In this document: positions 49,028 through 60,034 of the stretch, one piece after another
Layout: the number at the start of each line of letters is the position of its first letter
Position numbering within the stretch: the first letter of the stretch is position 1
From: Spiroplasma endosymbiont of Dioctria linearis
GTDB taxonomy: Bacteria; Bacillota_I; Bacilli_A; Mycoplasmatales; Mycoplasmataceae
Assembly: GCF_964030865.1 (NCBI RefSeq)
Contig: NZ_OZ034984.1
Location: 62,001-126,000, forward strand
Reading direction: 5' to 3'
DNA length: 64,000 nucleotides
The notes under the pieces: model-generated
Database searches by the model: none
Seen by the model: only the letters and a program-made list of their open reading frames with translations
What the model was told of the DNA's origin: nothing
Program-made: the position numbers and the translations under genes

Positions 49028-49942
49028 ATGAATCAATTTGAAATTAAATTAGAACATGATGCAGGAAGATTAGATAAGTTTTTAACTGAATATTTAAAAG
49101 AAGAATATGATTTTTCAAGAAGTTACGTTCAAAAATTAATTGAAGCAAAAGATGTTCTTGTAAATGACCAAGAGGTAAGTGTTAAACATAATCTATTAGC
49201 AGCTGATATTATAAAAATGAATATTAAAGAACCAACAGAAATGGAAGCAAAACCAGAAGATATTGATTTTGAAATAGTTTATCAAGATAAGGATTTATTA
49301 ATAGTAAATAAGCCTAATGGTCTTGTTGTTCATCCAGCCGCAGGTAATCCAACTGGGACACTGGTAAATGGCTTATTATATAAAATAAAGGATTTGTCTT
49401 CAATTGGGGGAGTACTAAGACCTGGAATTGTCCATCGATTAGATAAAATGACAACTGGTTTGTTAATTGTTGCTAAGAATGATAAAACACATAGAAGTCT
49501 TACAAAAATGTTAGCAAATAATGAAATTCACAAAGAATATATTGCTTTAGTTCATGGTGTAGTTGAACCTAATGCAGGTAAAATAAATGCTCCAATTGGT
49601 CGTCATAAAGGTGATCGTAAAAAAATGACTACAACAGATATTAACTCAAAACATGCAGTTACTAACTTTAGTGTTTTAGAACGTTATAAAAATAACTCAA
49701 AAATAAGTTGTGTAATTGAAACTGGAAGAACACATCAAATTAGGGTTCATTTAGCTTATATTAAGCATCCAGTGGTTGGAGACCCTTTATATGCTTTCAA
49801 AGAGGATATGAAAGAAGAATTTGGTCAATATTTACATGCCTATAGATTGGCATTTAATCACCCAATAACTAATGAAAAAATAGATTTAATAAGTGATTTA
49901 CCAAAAGAATTTAATGATAAAATCAATATGTTTAAAGAATAG
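49028..49942 (+). CDS. rluD: 23S rRNA pseudouridine synthase, RluD family
   Basis: A 304-residue RluA/RluD-family pseudouridine synthase with an N-terminal S4 domain (GRLDKFLTEYLKEEYDFSRSYVQKLIEAKDVLVN) and the catalytic motif HRLDKMTTGLLIVAKN with D139. GRTHQIRVH follows. In E. coli RluD modifies helix 69 of 23S; exact specificity here is inferred. It starts 3 bases after lspA, a very common gene pair, with aaggag inside the lspA end. Confidence 0.95.
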   Translation: MNQFEIKLEHDAGRLDKFLTEYLKEEYDFSRSYVQKLIEAKDVLVNDQEVSVKHNLLAADIIKMNIKEPTEMEAKPEDIDFEIVYQDKDLLIVNKPNGLVVHPAAGNPTGTLVNGLLYKIKDLSSIGGVLRPGIVHRLDKMTTGLLIVAKNDKTHRSLTKMLANNEIHKEYIALVHGVVEPNAGKINAPIGRHKGDRKKMTTTDINSKHAVTNFSVLERYKNNSKISCVIETGRTHQIRVHLAYIKHPVVGDPLYAFKEDMKEEFGQYLHAYRLAFNHPITNEKIDLISDLPKEFNDKINMFKE

Positions 49943-49953
49943 GTGAGTATTAT

Positions 49954-51261
49954 ATGATAAATTTTAATGAATTGAAATTGAATTTAGTTCACTATTTTGT
50001 TAAAGTTGAGAAATATAGAGCTTTAGAAAAGTACAGTAATGATTATGTATCTTATTTAATTAACCCTAAGGCTAAATTTAAAATAATTAGAGTAACCTTA
50101 GGTTCTCCAGTTACAATTGATAAAAACTTAAATGAAATAAAAGCTACTTTAAAATCACAAAAAAGAGAAAAGTTAGAAGTTTTAAATATTGCTTTAAGTG
50201 ACTCTGACATAGATATTGAATTAGAAGGGACAACTTTTAGTGTTTCTAATTTAGAAAATACTAAAATAAAATTAAAACCTTATTTTTCTAAAATAGATTC
50301 AATTAAAGAAGAAGAGAAGGAATCAAAAGAGGATTATATTTCAGATGAAGAAATGGTAGAAATCTTAAAAGATCCAACTAAATCTTCTAATATTAAGTTT
50401 AAAAAAGCAATTCAGAGAATGAATAGGAATAGTCCTGTTTCAATACTTTTAATTGCTGTATTTATGATTATGCCTTCAATTACAGCAGTATTTAGTATGT
50501 TATGATTTCCTCAAATAAATGGTCTTACAATTGACTTATTTTTTGGAGCAACAAATAGAAACTTAACTATTGTAGGTCAACAATGGTGAAGAATTTTCAC
50601 TTATGGATTCACTTCAAATTCTAATGGACTTTTCATGGCAATTATTCAAATATTTTTAGCTGGAACAGCTATTAAATTAGCAAGATATACAGAAGGATTG
50701 GTAGGTTCAATAAAGTTTGCAATTGCAATATTTATTACTTATCCACTTGTTGGTTTTTTTGTTAGTGCAACTGTTCCAACTCAACAAGCTGTTTTTTCAG
50801 GCGGTTTAGGGTTTATGGCAAGTGTATTAGGTGTTTTAGCAGTTACTACATGAGATAAAAAGAGAGAACCGATTCAATTATTTTCAAAAAATAGAATGGT
50901 ATTTCCAATTCTATGTTTAGTTATTTATCCATTATTTTTATCTCAAGCTCACTTATATATAATGATTATTGCATCAGCTGCAATTTCTTCAAGTATTTAT
51001 TTATTATTAACTTATAAAAAAGATACTTTAGATAAATTAATAATATTGCCAATTACTATTCTAACTATTTCTTTTTTACTACCACTTACATTTTCTTTAA
51101 TCAGTTATTATTCACCAGCTCATGATCCATATAGTGTAATGACTTTACAACTATATGTTATTAAAGGTTGAATGCCATATACAAAAGGAAATTCAATTAT
51201 TTTAAGAAATGGTTGAGATTGATATCTTGATTCTAGTGGAAATATTTCAAAATGAGGCTAA
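49954..51261 (+). CDS. Rhomboid-like membrane protein lacking the catalytic serine
   Basis: The 435-residue protein has a soluble N-terminal domain (1-155) followed by a six- or seven-helix rhomboid-type membrane domain. The WWRIFTYGFTS element is typical of loop 1. The active-site GxSG is replaced by GGLG (residues 283-286, Leu285 at the Ser position), while the partner His is kept (H333 in SQAHLYI). It is therefore probably a pseudo-rhomboid that binds, but does not cut, membrane proteins. The C-terminus has extra Trp-rich residues (NGWDWYLDSS), all TGA. It is co-transcribed with rluD. Confidence 0.8.
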
Positions 51262-51265
51262 AAAT

Positions 51266-51736
51266 ATGAAAAAAAGAAGAGATTATATTGATTGAGATAC
51301 TTATTTTTTAGCAATGGTACAATTAAATGCAATGAGAAGTAAGGACCCAACTACACAAGTGGGGTGTGTTATAGTTAATGATTTAAAGCAAGTTGTTTCA
51401 ACTGGCTATAATGGATTGCCAAGAGGTCTTAACGATGATAATTATCCATGAGAAAGAGATGGAAAGCTTGAAGAAACTAAATATCCTTATATAGTTCATG
51501 CTGAATTAAATGCAATTTTATCTTCAAAAGAATCTGTAAGAGGATGTGAAATGTATACTAGTTTATTTCCTTGTAATGAATGTACAAAAAGCATTATTCA
51601 ATCAGGTATTAAAAAAATCACTTATTCTTCTGATAAATATGAAGATAAAATAGAAAATAAAATTGCTAAAAAAATGTTAAAGGAAGCCAAAGTTGAATGT
51701 ACTTATAAAAGGGAAGTAAAAATAGTTTTAAGTTAA
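51266..51736 (+). CDS. Deoxycytidylate (dCMP) deaminase
   Basis: A 156-residue zinc enzyme that turns dCMP into dUMP for thymidylate synthesis. The zinc and proton-shuttle residues are H78 and E80 in VHAELNA, and C103/C106 in [13 protein letters not shown] is the family substrate loop. It starts 4 bases after the rhomboid-like gene. Together with the dUTPase at 7974 it covers two routes to dUMP. Last gene of the ileS run, followed by a terminator. Confidence 0.93.
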
Positions 51737-51771
51737 AAAATAATTTGATAATTATTTTTTTTTTTTTTTTT
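51735..51771 (+). terminator. Terminator after dCMP deaminase
   Basis: The stem aaaaaataat / attatttttt is followed by a very long T run. Confidence 0.8.
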
Positions 51772-51778
51772 ATTACCT

Positions 51779-51907
51779 TATAATTATAAAGTGTTAGTTT
51801 ACTAGCACTCTGTATTTCGTGTATTATTTATTAATACGATAACAGTAAATACTCATTGCGTCCATCAGTGAGTATCAAAAAAACCCATCATAATAGGGTT
51901 TTTTTAC
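51779..51907 (+). ncRNA. Candidate independent structured small RNA
   Basis: A TATAAT (51779-51784) is followed by three consecutive hairpins and a rho-independent terminator, without a reading frame. Hairpin 1 (51791-51808) is gtgttag/ctagcac. Hairpin 2 (51810-51845) is closed by ctgt/acag around gtatta/taatac. Hairpin 3 (51849-51875) is a perfect 10-bp helix with loop cgtccat. The terminator (51877-51905) is aaaaccc/gggtttt. It is richer in GC than its surroundings. It does not match SRP RNA, tmRNA, RNase P RNA or 6S RNA signatures known to me. The terminator also faces rnhC. Confidence 0.6.
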
Positions 51908-52782
51908 TTTTTACTGTTAAAATGCATTTTAGTAAACTTTTCGACTTCGTCTTTCATTTCAACTTTATATTTATTAACAAACTCTTTTACTGTATTACTA
52001 GCTCCTAAAGGTAGTTTCACTTTATATTTTTCTTCTAAATTTCTTATGCTTTCTAAAAAATGATATCGAGCAATAATACTTGCACAAGCAACAGATATGT
52101 ATTTAGATTCTGCTTTTGTTTCAAAATGAATATCTTCTATTATAATTGCTTGATCAGACAAATAATTATAATAATTTTTTTCACTGGCAAATTGATCCAT
52201 AATTATTGGTATTGTTTTTAAATTATCATTATTTCTAAGTAATCTTTTTAATGCTTGATTATGACAAATAGCCTTTAAAATATGAGTGTTTTTATAAAAA
52301 TCATAAGCTTGATTATATTTTTGATTCTCTAAAATATATACTTCCCAAATAACTTTATCTGTTATCTTCTTAAAAAGAGAATATATATTTGAATCTGTTA
52401 TTTTTTTTGAATCTGTTATTTCAACTAATAAATCAGGATATTTTTTCTTAAAGTCCTTTTCCACATAAGCACAACAAGTTACTAAGGGACCAAAAAAATC
52501 ACCAACTCCAACTTCGTCACAACCAATATTTGGTAATTCAAATGATTTACTTATATTTTTAGAGGGTTGTACTTGTTTTAAATTATATTTTAAGCTAAAT
52601 TCTAAGGCCTTATTTCCTTGAATTAATAGGGTATTTGTATTATAAATACTTATAACAAGACCATTAATTTTTAATAAAAACCTTATATTTAGGTTATTTG
52701 AAGGAGTTATAAAATTCTTATTTTCTGTAATAATTTTATTAATTATTTTCTCGTCTACATTTTTAAAACTTAAACTTTTCAT
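51904..52782 (-). CDS. rnhC: Ribonuclease HIII
   Basis: A type 2 RNase H that removes RNA from RNA-DNA hybrids. The 292-residue protein has the N-terminal TBP-like substrate-binding domain that separates HIII from HII. The catalytic domain includes GCDEVGVGDFFGPLV (D89, E90), ITDSKKITD, and later Asp residues in IPIIMDQFASEKNYY and the conserved VACASIIARYHFL helix. The single minus-strand gene in this stretch, it ends in the terminator of the candidate small RNA. A TATAAT lies about 30 bases before its ATG on the minus strand. Confidence 0.93.
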   Translation of the reverse strand: MKSLSFKNVDEKIINKIITENKNFITPSNNLNIRFLLKINGLVISIYNTNTLLIQGNKALEFSLKYNLKQVQPSKNISKSFELPNIGCDEVGVGDFFGPLVTCCAYVEKDFKKKYPDLLVEITDSKKITDSNIYSLFKKITDKVIWEVYILENQKYNQAYDFYKNTHILKAICHNQALKRLLRNNDNLKTIPIIMDQFASEKNYYNYLSDQAIIIEDIHFETKAESKYISVACASIIARYHFLESIRNLEEKYKVKLPLGASNTVKEFVNKYKVEMKDEVEKFTKMHFNSKK

Positions 52783-52886
52783 ATTTTTTTCAGTCTTTCT
52801 AGATAAATTATAATGTAAAATATTGGTTATTATAAAATAATAAAATTGGTATAATTAAATTTAAGTAAGAATGGAGGTAAAGTTTA

Positions 52887-54449
52887 ATGATTAATATAGG
52901 ACCTTGATGGCTATTTGATATATTGGCTTTTTCCATTATTATTAGTTGTACAGTTTTTGGTATGACAAAAGGTTTTTTTATTACCTTTTATGTATTAATT
53001 TTACAATTAATAGTTGTTATTATCTTACTTTTTGTTCCAGCATTGCTAACAAATGCTTTAAACCCTTTGTTAATGCAATTGTGAGTTAAATTAAAAATTG
53101 TAGATGTTTTCTCCTATTTTGGTGACACGATAAGTAAATTAATTAGTTCATTGTTACCAGTTGGAGAAAGTGGATCATCATTACCAATTAGTGGATCAGG
53201 AACTGGTTATGAAATTTTAAAAACACTATCTGGATTAGTTTTATATCTTATAATGTGTATTTGAATCTTTGTAATAATAAATTTAATTGGTCTTATTTTA
53301 TATAGAACATTTAAAAGAAAAATTAGTAAAATCAAAGTTATTAGAAAAGTTGATACATTACTTGGAGCATTTAATGGTCTTGCTATTGGTATGACTTTAT
53401 CAATGGGAGTAAGTCTTGTTGTTAGTTTTCCTTTATTTCAAACCGAAAATCAAAAACTTGGCTTAACAGATTTTTCAAATATGACAGAAGAGCAAATAAG
53501 AGATGTTTTTTTAAATGGTAATGCCTATAAAAAATACTCTATATCACGTAAAGTTGCCTCACCATTACCATCAATACCTTTATTTAGTTTTACTTATACA
53601 AATGCTTGTGTAAGTAAATATGTAATAAGTCCGTTATCTGTTATGGGAATGCAATTAATTACAAATCAATCAATGCCTAAATTAAAAAACTTTTTTTTAG
53701 TATATGAAGATGTTATGGCAGAAGGGTATGCAACAACTAATCCACTTAAATTTCCAATTTCTGCATGTATTGAAACAATGCCACAAGATACACGTGCATT
53801 ATTTAGATTAACTTCAGAAATGATGTTGATGGGTTCAACAATATTTGTCAATGGTTTAGAAAGTCCAAAAGCAACAATTACAAGTGTTGAATTAATTAAT
53901 GCCTTTGATAATTATTATTTATCATCTGGTAAAGAGGAAAGTAAAATACATGATGGTTGACTAGATTCTAATGAATTGGAAAAATTTTATAAATGAGCTC
54001 AAGAAAAAACAAATAACGAGGGTATTGAAGCAAATCCATTTATTAAGCTCGCAGATAATTTGGATAAAATAACTAGTTCAGAGTCAACTGCAAAACAAAG
54101 ATATCTATCAAAAATATTAAGGGATGCAAAGATGACTTATAATTTCTTTAAAAGTATTAATTATGTAAATGCTACTACTAGAAATAATTTAGACTCAGTA
54201 CCATTTTTATCAACTATATATACAGCAACTTATCTAATTGAAGGATTTGAAATTACCCCTTCTGGGGAAATGAAATTAGGAGAATTTTATGACTCAAAAA
54301 GTTCTAAGGATGGGGTTAAAGCTTCAAATAATGATATTGAAAAAATAGAGCATGATCAAGAATTTTGAAGAAATAAAGATAATAAGGGTTATAGTGGAAG
54401 TTATTGAATAGAACATTACTTTGATTTTGCAAAAGGATACTGAAATTAA
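52887..54449 (+). CDS. CvpA-like membrane protein with long extracytoplasmic C-terminal domain
   Basis: The 520-residue protein starts like CvpA (colicin V production family): FDILAFSIIISCTVFGMTKGFFITFYVL, then further helices and VDTLLGAFNGLAIGMTLSMG, the family's late helix. After four membrane helices (to about residue 185) a soluble domain of about 330 residues follows, with no recognised motif and several TGA-coded Trp. CvpA proteins affect envelope or membrane homeostasis in other bacteria. A strong ggaggt sets the ATG. The gene overlaps no other and ends 2 bases before acpS. Confidence 0.75.
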
Positions 54450-54451
54450 TT

Positions 54452-54772
54452 ATGGCAAAAATTGGTATTGATATTGTTGAAAATGAAAGAATAAGTTTAA
54501 ATGAAAGTTTTTTAAAAAAATTCTTACACATTGATGAAATTAGTTTGCTTAATAATTTAGAAAGCAATGATGCCAAACTGCAATTTGCATCAGGAAGATG
54601 AGCTGCTAAAGAAGCTTTGATTAAATGTTTAGAAAAGCCTCTAAAAATTAGTGAAATAAATATTATTTATAATAAAAATAAACCCATTATAGAAAATAAA
54701 GAATTTAAAAATATTGAATTATCTATTAGTCATGAAAAGAAATATTCAGTTGCAGTAGCTTTAAATTTATAA
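54452..54772 (+). CDS. acpS: Holo-[acyl-carrier-protein] synthase
   Basis: AcpS transfers the phosphopantetheine group of CoA to acyl carrier protein. The 106-residue protein has the two magnesium/CoA-binding motifs GIDIVENERI (Asp at residue 7) and ASGRWAAKEALIK (Glu in KEA), and the LSISHEKKYSVAVAL end. One TGA Trp sits in GRWAAKEA. It follows the CvpA-like gene by 2 bases and was too short to stand out, but the motifs are complete. Confidence 0.93.
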
Positions 54773-54831
54773 AAAAAATTTTGAAATAATTCAGAATTAT
54801 AATTATATTTATGAAAAATTTATTAGTAGGT

Positions 54832-54957
54832 TATAATAAATTTTTTTGTTTTTCTGAAAATTAAAATAAAGAGTTATAGTTTCTATAACTATTTTCAGTG
54901 TTAATGCCTCACGGAACCTTTAACTAATTAATATAAAAAGTTGCTTTTTTTATTTAT
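54832..54957 (+). ncRNA. Candidate structured small RNA or leader
   Basis: After a TATAAT (54832-54837) comes a strong composite hairpin: ctgaaaat/attttcag encloses agttatag/ctataact with a 10-base bulge (54855-54898). A second hairpin gttaa/ttaac around a GC-richer loop (gcctcacggaacc) follows, then a short aaaag/cttttt stem with T run (about 54936-54949). There is no reading frame. It might instead be part of the 5' leader of the lipoprotein gene at 55009. Confidence 0.45.
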
Positions 54958-54968
54958 GTATGTAAAAT
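54941..54968 (+). promoter_or_regulatory. Promoter for the lipoprotein at 55009
   Basis: A TTGCTT -35 (54941-54946) and a TAAAAT -10 (54963-54968) with 16-base spacing lie 40 bases before the ATG. Confidence 0.6.
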
Positions 54969-55008
54969 ATTTTTATATTGTAAAAAGTTTTTAGGAGAGA
55001 AATAAAAT

Positions 55009-55434
55009 ATGAAAAAATTATTAAGCTTATTAGGAGGTGTTAGTTTAATTGCAACATCAGCAATAACAGTAGCTGCTTGTGGAGAAACAACTCCACCAAT
55101 AATTGTAGAAGATATTAGTGGGGTTATCAATGACTTAAAAGTTGAAACAAATGAAATCTTTAAAAAACACTTAGAAACTAATGTTTATAAAAATTTAATT
55201 GGTTTAGAAGAAACTGAAAAAGGTAATGGAAATTGAATGTGAAATGATAGGAATTTTATTTGAATTACAGATAACCATGGAATTAGTCCTAAATGAAATA
55301 AAACAAATTACAATATAAATAATAGTATTATTCTTTTTGACTTAGATTATATTAATTTATATATTGATTTAGCTCAAATTACTATGGGTACAAAAACATT
55401 GGATGAAAAACACTTTATTAAGTTTTCAAAATAA
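55009..55434 (+). CDS. Short lipoprotein, probably truncated paralogue
   Basis: A 141-residue prolipoprotein with signal residues 1-23 and lipobox cysteine C24. Its N-terminal 70 residues match the larger lipoprotein at 62564 in layout: ACGETTPP, then an acidic helix with INDLKVETNEIFKKHLETNV. The rest (NWMWNDRNFIWITDN...) is Trp/Asn-rich and short, as if most of the ancestral protein had been deleted. It precedes the ABC permease by 15 bases, so it may still be the lipoprotein partner of that transporter. Confidence 0.75.
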
Positions 55435-55449
55435 GGATTTACTAAAAAA

Positions 55450-57216
55450 ATGAAAAAAATGAAAAAAATTATTCCGGGCTTATGAATAATAAAATACAGT
55501 TTTAAATCAATTATAAAAGAAAGATCTTTTATAATATTTAATGCACTTTACTTATTATTCTCATTATTTATTGCCTTTTACTCAGTAATTCAAAAAAATA
55601 ATAGTAATTTTTTATTAGTTTTTGATTATTATGTTTTATTAACTATTTTTATAATTCTCTTTATTTTATGTTTAAGATTAACGCAATATTTTTATATGGT
55701 CAAAAGAGAAGATAAAACCTTAAATATAATAGTTACCCAGCAATTATCAAGAAGTAAATTATTTACTCATCAATTTATTGCATTTATTTTACTAATGTTA
55801 GTTAATTTATTAATAACTTATTTATTAATAAATTTTATTAATATGATTTTCTTAAGGAAACTCAATATGTTTTTATTAAGAATTACAACAACTTACTTAA
55901 TTTATTCATTTTTAAGTTGCTTATTTCTAATTAATTTCTTTCTGTTAATATCATTATTTGCCAATATTCAAGTTTCAACAATTATAGCAACTTTAATATT
56001 ATCAAGCTCTTTCATAAGTAATTTACCTTATACATTTTTAACTCAAGGTGAAGAAAATAAAAGCATAACGTTTTCTTATAAAAACTCAAATACAATTATG
56101 CAAGTTAATGAAATATATGATTCATACAATCTTAAAAATCATGTCTTGAATAAAAAAATTAAGTACTCTAATTTAAGTTATGAAATCTATAATTATTTTA
56201 TAGAAAATCAATTTGAAACTGATCCTAACTCAATTGAAAATAATTTTAATAATACAGAAAGTGTTCAAAAAAGATTAGATTTTTGATTGGACTTGGGAAT
56301 TGTTGAAGAGAGTCCTCAAATTTTTGAACTAAGTGAACCAACAAAAATAATGTCTGCAAATAATAATTCAGAATTAGGAAATTGAAAAGGTGATGAAATT
56401 AACTTAAGATTTGAATTAAAATACAAATTTTTATCAGTTGAGGAATTAGAACAAAAATTAAACTTAAATTTATTTAGTCAAAGTGATCAAAAAATTATTA
56501 AAGAGTTTATTGAATTTACAAATTATATAGTGAAGTTTTCCAAAAATTTTCAAGAAAACTTTGCAAGTCTGTTTGACTCATTTATATTTTTAAATGATGA
56601 AAGAAACATTGAAAAAAATTATATAAAAAATTTAACATCTCCTGAAAAGGAAAATATACTATTAAATGATAAAAATATAGTTGAAATATATCAAAGCTTT
56701 TATTCTTCTTCGGGTAATAAATTAAGATTAGAAAGAGATAAAGTTAGTAGTTTAATAGAAGAGCAATTATTTTTTCCTACAATGATAAGTATGAGAATAT
56801 TAGAAAATTACTTTATACGTTACACAAATAATATGATTATTTTTGATAATAGTACTGTAATTAAAAATGAAAATTGAGATAAATATATTAAATCTAGAAA
56901 TGTATACAAGGGTTTCTTTCAACTTAACTTTGTTTCAAATATGTTACAAAGCTATACATATTATGGTGGAAGAAGTTATCAAGATATTTGATTTGAACCT
57001 GAAAGTTCAAGCAAAATATTCTTTAATAAACAAGATAATTTATTTATCTCTCAGCCTTCATATACATTTAAAACGGACTCAGAGAATAAACTCAACTCAA
57101 AAACTTATAATAATTTTATACCACCATACTTTTATATAATTCTTCAAGGGTTTATAAGTGTTATTAATTATTATATTGCAAAAAATAAATTTAGAAAGTT
57201 AGATTTAACAGGTTAA
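55450..57216 (+). CDS. Large ABC transporter permease, copy 1
   Basis: The 588-residue membrane protein starts MKKMKKIIPGLWIIKYSF. About five N-terminal helices (to residue about 190) are followed by an extracytoplasmic domain of about 350 residues and a final helix near the C-terminus. A block reading YGGRSYQDIWFEP occurs late in the domain and recurs as YSGESYQDIWFEP in copy 2. No standard permease family was recognised; ABC-2 type is the nearest. ATG 55459 is an alternative in-frame start. It is paired with the ATPase 5 bases downstream. Confidence 0.78.
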
Positions 57217-57221
57217 AAAAT

Positions 57222-58154
57222 ATGGAAGATATTATAAAATTTGAAAATTATACAAAGAAATTTAAAAAGAAAGTCATAGGACCTTTAAACTGTACTATTA
57301 AAAAACAAAGAATTACAGCCTTACTTGGTAGTAGTGGAAGTGGCAAGACTGTTATTTTAAATTCCTTATTAGGAATAATAAAAGACTTTAAAGGCAATAT
57401 TGAAATTGACAATATATCTAGAAAAGCTTGAAAATATTATTTAGTTAATTTGAAAATCGGTTATTATACTCAAATGGATTTTTCTCTTTATACAGTAAGT
57501 GCATATAAGTTTTTATTAGATATTTGTATTATGATGGGTTTAGCAAAAAAAATATCAAAAGAAAAAATTGAACATTGAATGAAATATTTTGATATTTGAG
57601 AATCAAGAGAAAAATCAATTAGAAGTTTTTCATGAGGTATGAAAAATAGAATGAATCTAATCTTGTGTTTTATTAAAGATCCAGAAATTATTATTTTAGA
57701 TGAACCAGGTGCTAACTTAGATTCGTATTGAAGAAATAAAATTAAAATATTATTGATGGATGCAAAAAAAGATGGAAAAACAGTAGTAATCACTGTTCAT
57801 AACATTGATGAAATTGCTGATATTATTGATGATTTTATAATTATTGATAATGGAGAAAATATTTTTAATGGATCTGCTGAAGACTTAAATGTTTATTCTA
57901 AGTATAAAATTTTTATTAACGAGTATTTTAAAGAAGCAGACTTTAGAGATTTTTTAACAAATTTAAATATAAAGACATTTAAGTATGACCCTGATGAAAA
58001 TTCATTGGTTGTAGCAATTGAAAATTTTAAACAAATAAACTATTTATTTTTATACTTAATAAAAAATAATCTTCCTTTAAAGAATTTGGTTAAGTTGCCA
58101 GTTAACATGGAATCAATATATAAGGCTTTAGAAAATAAAAATAGCATTGTATAA
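57222..58154 (+). CDS. ABC transporter ATPase, copy 1
   Basis: The 310-residue ATPase has Walker A GSSGSGKT (36-43), the Q-loop region YYTQMDFSLY, Walker B IIILDEPGANLD and the H-loop VITVHNIDEIA. The signature is unusual: FSWGMKNR instead of LSGGQ, with Trp (TGA-coded) in place of the first Gly. A C-terminal segment of about 80 residues (KTFKYDPDENSLVVAIENFKQINYLF) resembles the regulatory domain of ABC-2 exporters. It begins 5 bases after the permease. Copy 2 shares every one of these features. Confidence 0.87.
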
Positions 58155-58306
58155 AGATTTAAAATTAAATAATTTAACTTAATTCTATAATAAAAGTGTT
58201 ATTACGAAATTTATAAGCTTTTGCTATTAATTTAAAAAATATAATTTACTTTAGTAAAACTATTTTTTGATAATTTAAAAGCAGTTAAGAAGGGAATGCC
58301 AATAAA

Positions 58307-60034
58307 TTGAAAATCAAATCTGTACCACTACATGTAATGTTTAAAATGAATTGAAAATTATTATTTATTGATAAAGCAATATTAATACTATCAATATTTT
58401 CTATTGTTATGGGTTTACTTGTAAATGCAATTTTTATTATTATGAAACAAAATTCAGACTTTGTAATTTTTTATAATTTCTATTTTCTATTTTTTACTGG
58501 AGCATTTTGAATAATTATTATAATGAGATTGGTATTTTTGTTCTTATATTCCAAAATTGATGATAAGACAATTTATATTATATCCGTCCATCAAATTTCT
58601 AGAAAAAAAATATTTACTTCTCAGTGACTTGCAATGATATTTTTTCTATTGTTATTAAGCATGATTAATTTCTTTACCATTAATATTATTTCTTTACTAA
58701 TAAATTTAAATTTTAATAAGTTGGTTTTTAAAGTTACTCTTGTTCATTTCATATACTCAATATTTATTTCAATTTGCTTAATTAACTTTTTTGTTTTATT
58801 AGCAATGATTTTAAAAAGTTCCATTACAACTATATTAATAACTTTAATGTTGTCAGCTACATTTATTTCTAATTTGCCTTATCAATTTTTAGAGAGCAAT
58901 GAAAAAATTAGTAATATAGCATTTAACTCAAGTGTAGGAACACCCTATGTTGCAAAAACACAGGATGTTTATAAAGCTTTTGATTTACAACAAAGTATTA
59001 ATAAAGGACACATAAAATATCCAAACTTATCCAAATATATTAATGATTACTATGTTAATGAAAAATTAAGAAAAGATCAGTTTTCTTCTAATGCAAATAT
59101 TAATCTAAGATACAATTTATGAAACTCATTAGGATTAATAAAAAATGAACCAAAAAAAGTTACTGCTAATAATTTAAAAGTAAAAGCTGTTCCAAGGCAA
59201 GGAGTTAACTCTGAAATTGCAGTGGGGACAGCTGTTGATTTAAACCTTACATTTAGTTATACTTTTATTTCATCTGAAGAATTAAAGAAATTGATTGATC
59301 AAGAAATAGACTCAACTAAAATTAAAATACTAAAAGAGCTATTAGAATTTTCTGAATCTATAACTGAATTTTATACAAGTGCTTATGAATTTCAAAATGA
59401 AACTAAAGACTTTTATGGTGATATGATCAAACTTGATGAAGGTACAATTAAAGCAAAAGATGGAGTAATTGAAACAAATTATTTAGAAAGCAATTTAATT
59501 AATAGTTATAAATTATCTTTTACTGATGGGATAGAGGGAATTCAATTTGAAAAAAGTGATAGCTCTAGACAACTATTTGAAAATTTATTATATGAACCTT
59601 TATACTTATCCATAAGAGTTTTAGAAAATTACTTTATAAATTATACATCTGATTATGTAATTTACAAAAGCTATGAGGTTAATAAAGATAGCGATGAGTG
59701 AAAAAAATATATGAAATCAAGAACAAATTATAATATTTTTAGTATGTTTAACTTTATTGGTAGTACTATGTCAATTTATACATATTATTCGGGTGAATCT
59801 TACCAGGATATTTGATTTGAACCTAAGCAAAAATCTTTTATAGATTTAAAAAAACAAAATAATTTATTTCTAAGTTATCAAACTTATACATTTAAATTAA
59901 AAAATAATATTATTAATTATGATTCGTATAATAATTATATTAAACCTTACGTCTTTTTAATATTGCAATTAAGCATTTGTGCATTTAATTTTTTTATTGG
60001 AATTTACTTATTTAGTAGAAGGGATTTAATTTAA
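58307..60034 (+). CDS. Large ABC transporter permease, copy 2
   Basis: The 575-residue paralogue of copy 1 has the same helix layout and the same late YSGESYQDIWFEP block. The start is TTG at 58307 with aaggga about 11 bases before it; ATG 58337 is a shorter alternative. The extracytoplasmic domain (about residues 185-545) is diverged from copy 1, with few long identical runs. The stop overlaps the next ATG by one base (TAATG). A weak hairpin lies in the 150-base gap before it. Confidence 0.78.

Noticed and set aside
56867-57139. Overlapping plus-strand frame of 90 codons inside permease copy 1
   Set aside because: It lies in another frame of a gene whose paralogue keeps the protein motifs; no ribosome binding site and no counterpart in copy 2.
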